Assembly (NCBI GenBank): GCA_026398715.1 | Contig: JAPLSI010000278.1 | Coordinates: 1 to 13,089, forward strand | Source: Gammaproteobacteria bacterium | GTDB lineage: Bacteria; Pseudomonadota; Gammaproteobacteria; Xanthomonadales; Xanthomonadaceae | Length of the DNA stretch: 13,089 nucleotides | Reading direction: 5' to 3' | Part shown: piece by piece, positions 1 through 8,987 of the stretch | How the letters are laid out: every line of letters starts with the position of its first letter | Position numbering within the stretch: the stretch's first letter is position 1 | The notes under the pieces: model-generated | What the model saw: the letters and a program-made list of their open reading frames with translations, nothing else | Told to the model about the DNA's origin: nothing | Databases searched by the model: none | Translations under genes and position numbers: made by a program

Positions 1-873
1 CAGCAGCAGGTTGGCGTTTGGCGCGCGGCTGGGCTGGTAGCTTGGCTTTTCCCGCTGCAGGCGCAGGGCGCGCTCGCGGGCCTCGCTGAGCCGGGTGGTG
101 TTGACCGGGTGCGTCTGCAGGTAGGCTGGGGTCTGGTAACCGCCGGAGTTGCCGCGGGTGACACGCGCCATGCGCTCGAAGAAGTCGGCCATGCCGTCGG
201 CCTTGTAGCCGGCATTGGACAGGGTCTGGATTCCGACCCGGTCGGCTTCGGACTCGACGGTGCGCGTGTAGTTGATCTGACGTTGCGCGGCAAGTGCCTG
301 GCCGCCGACCACGGCCGCCATGATGGCGTCGTCGCTGCTTGATGCGCCGCCATCACTGCTGCGTCCACTCTGCTGGGCAGCGATGATCATGCCCAGCGTC
401 GCCAGCATGATCGGCAGTTGGTCCTTCTTCGCGCGTTCCACCGCCCTCAACACATGTCGCTGGGTGACATGCGAGATTTCGTGGGCGACCACGCCAGCGA
501 CTTCGTCCTCGCTTTCCGCGGTCAGCACGATGCCGGCATTGATGCCGATGTAGCCGCCGAGGGTGGCGAAGGCGTTGATCTGGCGGTCGCGCATCAGGAA
601 GAAATTGAACGGCTGCGCGGGCCGGTCGGAGGCCGCGCCAAGGCGGTGCCCCATGGTTTCCATCCAGCTGTCGATCAACGGGTCTTCTATCAGGTAGCCG
701 AAGCGCCGGAGCTGGTAAAGCGTGTATGCGCCGTACTGCGATTCCTCTGCCGGGGTCAGCAGTTCACCGGCGGACGACCCGATATCGGGAAGGCTCTTGT
801 CCTGGGCCTTGCCCGGCGAACAGGCAAGGCCCAAAGCGAAAGCGATGGCGGTGGCCAGGAAAATCGGGCGCAA
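1..873 (-). CDS. M48 family zinc metallopeptidase, BepA/Oma1-like, exported; C-terminus outside window
   Basis: Only the first 291 codons are visible; the gene runs off the left edge. The N-terminus (RPIFLATAIAFALGLAC, then SPGKAQD) reads as a Sec signal peptide, probably cut after GKA. A lipoprotein reading at the Cys is weaker because Gly, not Leu, sits at -3. The zinc site is HEISH at residues 131-135, with the third ligand in ESEAD (Glu207). A later THP motif (His255) matches the regulatory histidine region of BepA. Family knowledge: periplasmic M48 proteases of this type degrade or assist misassembled outer-membrane proteins, and BepA adds C-terminal TPR repeats, which would lie outside this window. 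I chose the TTG start at 873 because a GGAG lies 6 nt upstream and the signal peptide begins there; no in-frame ATG is near. It is divergent from the glutaredoxin gene. Protease family is sure; the BepA assignment is moderate without the TPR part. Confidence 0.88.
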   Translation of the reverse strand, partial: MRPIFLATAIAFALGLACSPGKAQDKSLPDIGSSAGELLTPAEESQYGAYTLYQLRRFGYLIEDPLIDSWMETMGHRLGAASDRPAQPFNFFLMRDRQINAFATLGGYIGINAGIVLTAESEDEVAGVVAHEISHVTQRHVLRAVERAKKDQLPIMLATLGMIIAAQQSGRSSDGGASSSDDAIMAAVVGGQALAAQRQINYTRTVESEADRVGIQTLSNAGYKADGMADFFERMARVTRGNSGGYQTPAYLQTHPVNTTRLSEARERALRLQREKPSYQPSRAPNANLLL

Positions 874-879
874 GTCAGA

Positions 880-883
880 CTCC
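880..883 (-). promoter_or_regulatory. Shine-Dalgarno GGAG that fixes a TTG start
   Basis: On the minus strand GGAG is followed by a 6-nt spacer (TCTGAC) and then TTG at 873-871. The spacing is ideal and no in-frame ATG exists nearby. A GTG at 960 is in frame, but it would put a long non-hydrophobic extension before the signal peptide. Confidence 0.6.
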
Positions 884-981
884 AGGTAGTGGCGCAAGCA
901 TGCCGTATCGAGGCCCGGGCGGGGTGAATCGCTGGTTAAGGTTCGGCACGGCCCTTTCACCGGCTTCGACCGCCGGGCCTG

Positions 982-987
982 TAAAAT
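982..987 (+). promoter_or_regulatory. grxC: Possible -10 box (TAAAAT) for grxC
   Basis: TAAAAT lies about 45 nt before the grxC start, inside the 156-nt divergent spacer (874-1029). No -35 element at 16-18 nt is convincing, so this is a weak call. The rest of the spacer holds no other structure that I can support, and I found no clear promoter for the leftward protease gene. Confidence 0.25.
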
Positions 988-1029
988 GTTCCACATCGAC
1001 CCCATCTGATGGGGACACAGGAGAGTTGA

Positions 1030-1290
1030 ATGGCCGAAGTCATCATGTACAGCACCGCCGTCTGTCCGTATTGCGTTGCCGCGAAGAACTTCCTGAAGTC
1101 CCGCGGCCTCGGCTACCAGGAAGTCAGGGTGGATACCGACCCGGCGGCGCGCGCACTGATGATGGAGCGCACCCGCCGTACGTCCGTGCCGCAGATATTC
1201 ATCAACGGCACCCACGTGGGCGGCTACGAGGAACTGGTGGCCCTGGACCGCAGCGGCGGGCTGGCGCCCCTGGCCGGCGCCGCGCCATGA
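1030..1290 (+). CDS. grxC: Glutaredoxin 3 (GrxC)
   Basis: An 86-residue cytoplasmic thiol-disulfide oxidoreductase of the usual glutaredoxin 3 length. The dithiol active site CPYC is at residues 12-15. The cis-proline loop TSVP is at 51-54 and a glutathione-binding GG pair follows at 64-65. Family role: glutathione-dependent reduction of protein disulfides and mixed disulfides. The start is well supported by AGGAG 6 nt upstream of ATG. In many gammaproteobacteria grxC is followed by secB and gpsA. Here its stop codon instead overlaps by 4 nt (ATGA) the start of an AhpD-like gene, also a thiol-redox family in its intact form, so the two would be translationally coupled. Confidence 0.95.
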   Translation: MAEVIMYSTAVCPYCVAAKNFLKSRGLGYQEVRVDTDPAARALMMERTRRTSVPQIFINGTHVGGYEELVALDRSGGLAPLAGAAP

Positions 1291-1507
1291 GCCGCGACAC
1301 CGAGTCGGACCGCCTGAAGGAGTTCACCGAGTTCCGGCAGCGGATGAACGATCGCATCCTCGGCCACGACAACCCGAAGCCTTCAGCGTCGGCCTGGTGG
1401 TCGGTGGCAGCATCGTCATCCCGCACCTGCGGCGCGCGGTCGATTTCCTCGACCGGCTCGAAGGCGAGGGCGTCCATGCAGCCGCCCCGGCGCATGACCA
1501 CGGCTGA
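1287..1507 (+). pseudogene. Carboxymuconolactone decarboxylase (AhpD-like) family gene with internal deletion and frameshift
   Basis: Starting at the ATG overlapping the grxC stop, the first frame reads as the typical N-terminus of a small single-domain carboxymuconolactone-decarboxylase protein (DRLKEFTEFRQRMNDRIL, then GHDNP). From 1376 a different frame gives the matching C-terminus: EAFSVGLVVGGSIVIPHL, then RRAVDFLDRLEGEG, ending in APAHDHG and TGA at 1505-1507. Between them, at about 1371-1376, I estimate that around 60 codons are gone (full-length members are about 110-125 residues from memory). The missing part includes the CxxC/His redox motif, so no active protein can be made from this sequence. 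Continued translation in the first frame instead runs through unrelated residues to a stop at 1560-1562 (91 aa). Either a decayed gene or an assembly error; family recognition from both ends is strong. Confidence 0.75.
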
Positions 1508-1511
1508 TCCC

Positions 1512-1574
1512 GTGGGCGCGGCGTCAGCCGCGGTGCGCTTGGTCAGAGTCAATCACGGCTGAAGCGGCTCCCAC
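1512..1574 (+). repeat. REPIN-like element: two REP units in inverted orientation
   Basis: Unit 1 (1512-1533) begins GTGGGCGCGGC and continues GTCAGCCGCG, an internal hairpin (GCGGC/GCCGC). Unit 2 (1548-1574), read on the minus strand, is GTGGGAGCCGCTTCAGCCG followed by TGATTGAC. Both units start with GTGGG and carry the same GC-rich hairpin with a TGA/TCA-type loop. The outer arms also pair with each other (GTGGG ... CCCAC), the classic two-REP inverted layout. The motif resembles the GTAGGAGCGGCTTCAGCCGC-type REP sequences of Pseudomonas and Xanthomonadales, which are mobilised by RAYT transposases. It begins 4 nt after the end of the broken AhpD-like gene. No second copy and no RAYT gene are in this window. 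Confidence 0.65.
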
Positions 1575-1580
1575 AGTCGC

Positions 1581-1589
1581 TGCTATACT
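1581..1589 (+). promoter_or_regulatory. Extended -10 promoter (TGCTATACT) upstream of smc
   Basis: TG-C-TATACT is a near-consensus extended -10 element, for which a good -35 is not required; the best upstream match, CTGAAG, lies 19 nt away and inside the REPIN. Transcription from here would leave a leader of about 145 nt before the smc ATG. That leader (to 1741) has a small hairpin, CGGGG/CCCCG at 1685-1699, and no credible leader peptide. Confidence 0.5.
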
Positions 1590-1741
1590 GCCCACTGACC
1601 GCGACCCGGACGCGTCAGTCTTCCAGTAAAATCAATAACTTGGACTGAAGGCGGTCGGTTTTCGGATGACCTGAAACCACGCGGCGGGGCTGGGCCCCGA
1701 CAGCCGGCTGCAGTCCGGTTCCGCACCACCCATTGGTTGCC

Positions 1742-4700
1742 ATGCGCCTTTCCACGATCAAGCTGTCCGGCTTCAAGTCCTTCGTCGATCCCACCGTGCT
1801 GCACTTGCCGACCAACATGACCGGCGTCGTGGGTCCCAATGGCTGCGGCAAGTCCAACATCATCGACGCCGTGCGCTGGGTGATGGGCGAAAGTTCCGCC
1901 AGCCGATTGCGCGGAGACAGCCTGACCGACGTGATCTTTTCCGGTTCGTCGTCGCGCAAGCCGGTCAGCCAGGCGACGGTCGAGCTCGTTTTCGACAATG
2001 CCGAAGGCGCCATCGGCGGCGAATACGCACGCTATGCCGAAATTTCGGTGAAGCGTTCGGTCAGCCGCGACGGGCAGTCCAACTATTACCTAAACGGCGC
2101 GCGCTGCCGTCGGCGCGACATCACCGACCTGTTCCTGGGTACCGGGCTTGGTGCGCGCAGTTACTCGATCATCGAACAGGGCATGATTTCGCAGATCATC
2201 GAGGCCCGGCCAGAAGACCTGCGCGTCTACCTGGAAGAAGCCGCCGGCATCTCCAAGTACAAGGAACGCCGCAAGGAAACCGAAACCCGCATCCGCCACA
2301 CGCGCGAAAATCTCGAGCGCCTGACCGACCTTCGCGAGGAAGTGGACAAGCAGATCGACCACCTGAAGCGCCAGGCGCGTGCCGCCGAGCAGTACCAGGG
2401 CCTGCAGGCCGAGCGCCTGAACAAGGACGCGCAGCTGAAGGCGCTGGAATACCGCAAGCTCGATGCCGAGCTCGCCGGTTTCCGCGAATTGCTGACGCAG
2501 GACGAGCTGAAGCTGCAGCAGATCCTGGCCGACCAGCGCGCCGCCGAGGCGCAGATCGAAACCTGCCGCGTGCAGCAGGGCGAAGCCAGCGAAAAACTTG
2601 GCGCCGTGCAGGCCGAGGGCTATCGCGTCAGTGGCGAGCTCGCGCGTATCGAACAACAGATCACCCACCAGCGCGAACTGCGTCAGCGGCTTGAAACCGC
2701 GCGCACCGAAGCCGATGCCGCCTTCGCGCAGATTGGCGAGCACATCACCGGCGACGAGCGCCAGATGGGTGATTTGCGCAGCACCATCGCCGAGTCGGAT
2801 CCGCGCCTGGCCGCACTCAACGCGGACGACGAGCAGCGCCAGGAAGCCCTGCGTGTCGCGGAAGCGGCGCTGCACGACTGGCAGCAACGTTGGGACGCCT
2901 ACGCACGCGCCCAATCGGAGTCATCGCGCTGGGCCGAAGTCGAGCGCACCAAGATCGAATACCTGGAAAAGCAGGCCGCCGATGCCGCCCGTCGTCGCGA
3001 CGTGCTCTCCGCGGAGCGCAGCGGCCTCGATACGGCCGCACTGCTGGCTTCGCTGGCGACGATGTCGGCCGAGCACGACCAGAACAAGTCCGGCCTTGAC
3101 GGCCTTGCCACCGCCCTGGAAGAACGCAAGACGGCCCTGTCCGCCCTGCAGGAACAGCAGCGCCAGATGCAGGCCGAGTTGTCGGATACCCGCAAGCAGA
3201 TCCAGGCGGCGCGCGGCCGGCTCGCTTCGCTGGAAGCGTTGCAGCATGCGGCGCTGGGCCAGGAAAAGAATGTTGCGCTCGACTGGCTGAAGGCACAGGG
3301 CCTGCAGGACAAGCAGCGCCTGGGCGAGGCATTGGACGTGGACGCTGGCTGGGAAGCCGCGGTCGAGACCGTGCTCGGCAACCTGCTGGAAGCCGTGGCC
3401 GTGGATTCGCCGGAAGAATGGTTCGATGCGTTGTCGAGCCTGGGCCAGGGTCGCGTCGCGCTCGTTTCATCGAGCGCCGATGCCAGCTTCCCGGTGCCGC
3501 CCGATTCACTGGCTGCACGAGTGCGTGGACCGGCGTCAGTGCGCCGTCTGCTGGCAAGCGTGCATGTCGCGGATGATGTCGGGCAGGCAAGTGCCTTGCT
3601 CGCCCGGCTCGACGGCAGCGAAGCGGTGGTTACCCGCGCCGGCGAGTGGTTCGGCAAGGGCTGGATTCGCGTGCTTCGCAGTGGCGAGGCGCAACAAGGC
3701 GCCTTGGCTCGCGAGAGCGAAATCAAGCAGCTTCGCGCCGAAATCGATTCCCTGGCTGCACGCGAGACCCGGCACAACGATGCGTTGACCAGCATGCGCG
3801 ACTGCCTGCTGGAAGCCGAACAACTTCGCGAAGACGCACAGCGCGGCTTGTACCTGAGCCATCGCGGCGTGTCCGAACTGGCCGGCCAGTTGCAGGGGCT
3901 ACGCAGCCGCGTGGAGACCGCACAGGGTCGCGTCGCGCACATCGATACCGAACTGGCGACGCTCGCGCAGACCCTGGACGAGTCGCAGACGCAGGTCCGC
4001 GAAGCGCGTGCGCGCCTGGGCGATGCGGTGGCCAGGATGGGTGAGCACGAAACTGAAAGGCAGCAACTCGACGCGTTGCGACGCAGCCTCAGTGAGGCGC
4101 GTGACACGGCTCGCAACCAGGCGCGCGAAGCGCGCGAGGCGGCGCATCAGCTCGCACTTTCGCTCGAAGCGCAACGCGCGCGCGTGCTGGCACTGACCCA
4201 GTCGCTGGCACGCATGGGCAGCCAGCGCGCACAACTGGAGTTGCGCCTGAATGAACTGCTGGGCCAGTTGGCCGAGGGCGACGCGCCCATCCTCAAGCTG
4301 CAGTCGGAACGGCAGACCGTACTCGACCAGCGCGTGCTGGTGGAAAAAGAACTGGGCGCTGCGCGTTCGGCCCTGGACGGCGTCGAGAACGAATTGCGCA
4401 AGTACGAGCAGACCCGCCAGCAGCGCGACCAGCAAGCCCTGGCGCAACGCGAGGCGATCGGCGCGCGGCGCTTGCAGGAACAAGCCGTCAGCCTGAAGGC
4501 CGGCCAGATCAGCGAGGCCATCGCCGCCGCCGGCCTTGAACTGGAAGCGGTCGTGCAATCGATCGCGAGACCCGTGGCCGGTTCAAGGAAACCTTCGACC
4601 GGGTCAATGCCGGCGTGCAGGAGCTTTACCCGCGACTGTTCGGCGGCGGCCATGCCTACCTGGAATTGACCGGCGAAGACCTTCTCGACACCGGCGTGTC

Positions 4701-5049
4701 GATCATGGCGCGTCCCCCGGGCAAGCGTGTTTCGAACATCTCATTGCTGTCGGGCGGCGAGAAGGCACTGACGGCGGTGGCGTTGGTATTCGCCATATTC
4801 CGGCTCAATCCGGCGCCTTTCTGCCTGCTGGACGAAGTGGACGCACCGCTCGACGAAGCCAATGTGGGACGCTTCTCGGCGATGGTCACCGAGATGAGCG
4901 AAAAGGTGCAGTTCCTGTTCGTCACCCACAACAAGGCGACGATGGAAGCGGCAAAGCAATTGTCCGGCGTCACCATGCGCGAGCCCGGCGTCAGCCGGCT
5001 GGTGTCGGTGGACCTGGCCGAAGCCTCGCGACTGGTGGGTGCCGCCTGA
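1742..5049 (+). pseudogene. smc: Chromosome segregation ATPase SMC, split by an internal deletion and frameshift
   Basis: Starts at ATG 1742 with the canonical MRLSTIKLSGFKSFVDPT; a TTG at 1733 is in frame but adds nothing typical, and no strong Shine-Dalgarno is visible. Walker A GPNGCGKS is at residues 31-38, followed by a long coiled coil, a hinge (about 3270-3700 nt) and the returning coiled coil up to LELEAVV near 4551. At about 4551-4560 the frame changes: from ATC at 4558 the next frame reads [19 protein letters not shown], then the C-terminal head with LSGGEK (4747-4764) and Walker [10 protein letters not shown] (from 4822), ending at TGA 5047-5049. The joined parts total about 1,100 residues against roughly 1,160-1,170 for the family. 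About 65 residues of the coiled-coil base, including the conserved RxGxxNLxAxxE motif, are absent. The first frame alone stops at 4669 without a C-terminal head. SMC works with ScpA/ScpB in chromosome compaction. Genuine inactivation or assembly error are both open. Confidence 0.85.
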
Positions 5050-5062
5050 GCACCGGGTACGG

Positions 5063-5095
5063 CATAATCGGCGATAGACCGGTCCTTCGGGCCGG
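5063..5095 (+). promoter_or_regulatory. Possible -10 box and UUCG hairpin in the smc-zipA spacer
   Basis: In the 84-nt gap, CATAAT (5063-5068, five of six to TATAAT) is followed by a hairpin at 5079-5095. Its arms CCGG-CC and GG-CCGG, with one bulged T, close a TTCG loop in the stable C(UUCG)G context. No T-run follows, so it is not a terminator. It could mark a weak internal promoter and 5' leader for zipA. No good -35 is present. Confidence 0.25.
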
Positions 5096-5133
5096 CCCCA
5101 AGCAACCTGGTTGGCACCCTCCGGAGACTGGCA

Positions 5134-5883
5134 ATGATTGAAGGACTCAGTGACACCAACATGATGCGGATCGGCATCGGCCTGGTTGCCCTGATCGTAT
5201 TCCTCGTGATCCTGTACTCCAGCCGCGGCAAGCGGGAGCAGGGCAGGCGCGTCGCGGCACCGGCGGGTGATGCGGGGGAACGGGTCGAGCCGACCCTGCG
5301 CGAGGTCATCGAGGCCGAAGAGGGCCTTGCCCACGAACGCGAGGCGATTGCCGGCGATGCGGGTGGCTTGCCCGCCGCTGAAAGTGAAAGCACGACGGCC
5401 CGGGCCACCGGATCGGTAGGCAGCCGGCCCGCCGGTGAATACGACAAGATCGTTTCCATCTTCCTGGTGGCGCGTGCCGGTCAGTCGCTCAGCGGCTCCG
5501 ACCTGGTAGTCGCTTCCGAAAAGGCCGGGCTGGTTTACGGCCACATGAATATCTTCCACCGCATGGTGGACAAGCATCCCGAACTCGGGCCCATCTTCAG
5601 CGTCGCCAACCTGGTCAAGCCGGGCTACTTCGACCTGCGCAGCATCAAGGAACTGCAGACGCCCGGCGTCAATTTCTTCATCACGCTGCCGGGCCCGATG
5701 TCGGCGCTGGACGCGTGGGACACCCTGTTGCCTACCGCGCAGCGCATGGCCGAATTGCTGGACGCGGTGTTGCTCGATGAAGAACGCAATGCCCTGGGCC
5801 GCCAGCGCATCGCCAACATCCGCGACGAGATGCGCGCCTACGATCGGGCCCGCGAGAAGATGAATATCCGACCGGGTCGCTAG
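5134..5883 (+). CDS. zipA: Cell division protein ZipA
   Basis: A 249-residue bitopic inner-membrane protein. One N-terminal membrane segment (about residues 10-29, MMRIGIGLVALIVFLVILY) is followed by a basic stop-transfer patch (SSRGKRE). A charged, Ala/Glu-rich linker runs to about residue 105. The C-terminal FtsZ-binding ZipA domain (about 110-240) is recognisable from DKIVSIFLVARAGQSLSG, GLVYGHMNIFHRM, SVANLVKPGYFDL and GVNFFITLPGPM. Role: anchors and stabilises the FtsZ ring at midcell, with FtsA. The linker is short compared with the 328-residue E. coli protein. The start has GGAG 7-8 nt upstream. The gene sits between smc and ligA, with only 3 nt to the ligA start, so it is probably co-transcribed with ligA. 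Confidence 0.93.
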   Translation: MIEGLSDTNMMRIGIGLVALIVFLVILYSSRGKREQGRRVAAPAGDAGERVEPTLREVIEAEEGLAHEREAIAGDAGGLPAAESESTTARATGSVGSRPAGEYDKIVSIFLVARAGQSLSGSDLVVASEKAGLVYGHMNIFHRMVDKHPELGPIFSVANLVKPGYFDLRSIKELQTPGVNFFITLPGPMSALDAWDTLLPTAQRMAELLDAVLLDEERNALGRQRIANIRDEMRAYDRAREKMNIRPGR

Positions 5884-7968
<2,085 letters not shown>

Positions 7969-7993
7969 AAGCTGCCGCAAACCGGGATCGCGA

Positions 7994-8962
7994 ATGAAAG
8001 ACTGGAAGCCGACCGCGTCGATCGAAGCCATGCAGGCGCGCGCTCGCCTGAACACGCTGATTCGCCGCTTCTTCCTGGAGCGCGGCGTGCTCGAAGTGGA
8101 GACCCCGATTCTTTCGGCGGCGGGCAACACCGATCCGAACATCGAGAGCTTCCACCTGGATTTCAGCGGCCACGTCTCGGCCGGCGCGCCGCGTCGCTGG
8201 TTGCGCACGTCGCCCGAATTCCCGCTGAAGCGCTTGCTGGCCGCTGGCGTGGGCAGCTGTTACGAATTGGGCCGGGTGTTTCGCAACGGCGAGATGGGGC
8301 GGCTGCACAATCCCGAGTTCACCATGCTGGAGTGGTACCGGCTAGGTTGGGACCATCACCAGTTGATGGACGAATGCGCCGAACTCGTGAAGGAAGCGCT
8401 GCGCCTGGTCGGCAAGAGCGCGAGCATCCGCGACACCAGTTTTCGCCAGCTCTACCTGGAACACCTCGGCATCGACCCCCTGACCGCGAGCGAGGCGGAG
8501 TTACGCGCACCGCTGGCTGTCTTCGACATTCGCGCCGAAGGCCTGACGCGCGACGACTGGCTGGACCTGTTGATGACCCACCTGATCCAGCCGTCCATTC
8601 CCGACAATCGCATCCTGCTCGTCTATGACTATCCAAAAAGCCAGGCGGCGCTGGCGCGGATCCGCCAGGGCGACATTCCGGTGGCGGAACGCTTCGAGGT
8701 TTACCTGGGCCCGGTCGAAGTCGCCAACGGCTATCGCGAACTGCGCGATACGGATGAGCAGAGAGAACGTTTCACGCGTGACCTGAGCCGTCGAAATAAG
8801 AAGGGTGACGCCATGCCGCCCATCGACGAGCGCCTGCTGTCCGCCCTGCCTGCACTTCCCGACTGCTCGGGCGTCGCGATGGGAGTGGACCGGTTACTGA
8901 TGGTGATGCTGGGCGCCGACCGGATTTCCGACGTGGTCGCGGTGCCGTTCGACCGCGCCTGA
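7994..8962 (+). CDS. epmA: Elongation factor P--(R)-beta-lysine ligase EpmA (GenX/PoxA/YjeA)
   Basis: 322 residues, matching the 325-residue E. coli EpmA. It is a class II lysyl-tRNA-synthetase catalytic core with no N-terminal anticodon-binding OB domain; the protein starts close to motif 1 (RFFLERGVLEVETPIL). Motif 2 is RVFRNGEMGRLHNPEFTML and motif 3 is GVAMGVDRLLM near the C-terminus. Role: attaches beta-lysine to the conserved lysine of EF-P, which relieves ribosome stalling at polyproline stretches; the aminomutase EpmB and EF-P would be encoded elsewhere. The absence of the OB domain separates it from LysS. It lies 25 nt after ligA with a weak GGGA ribosome site and is probably the last gene of the smc-zipA-ligA-epmA unit. 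It converges on the GGDEF gene with 25 nt between the stops and no clear terminator. Confidence 0.95.
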   Translation: MKDWKPTASIEAMQARARLNTLIRRFFLERGVLEVETPILSAAGNTDPNIESFHLDFSGHVSAGAPRRWLRTSPEFPLKRLLAAGVGSCYELGRVFRNGEMGRLHNPEFTMLEWYRLGWDHHQLMDECAELVKEALRLVGKSASIRDTSFRQLYLEHLGIDPLTASEAELRAPLAVFDIRAEGLTRDDWLDLLMTHLIQPSIPDNRILLVYDYPKSQAALARIRQGDIPVAERFEVYLGPVEVANGYRELRDTDEQRERFTRDLSRRNKKGDAMPPIDERLLSALPALPDCSGVAMGVDRLLMVMLGADRISDVVAVPFDRA

Positions 8963-8987
8963 GGCAAATCCCGGGCAACGGCGGTCC

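Noticed and set aside
1287..1507. secB expected after grxC
   Set aside because: Neither fragment resembles SecB; both match the carboxymuconolactone decarboxylase family.
1287..1562. A novel 91-residue protein read straight through from the AhpD-like start
   Set aside because: After residue 30 the frame is out of phase with a clear conserved C-terminus, and its tail runs through the REPIN, so it is better explained as a damaged gene.
2899..4116. Minus-strand frame of 405 codons inside smc
   Set aside because: Ser/Arg-rich mirror of the coiled-coil coding strand with no domain signature.
4546..4670. Programmed ribosomal frameshift joining the two halves of smc
   Set aside because: No slippery heptamer is evident, and a frameshift would not restore the roughly 65 missing conserved residues.
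7994..8962. Lysyl-tRNA synthetase (lysS)
   Set aside because: There is no N-terminal OB anticodon-binding domain, and the 322-residue length fits EpmA.
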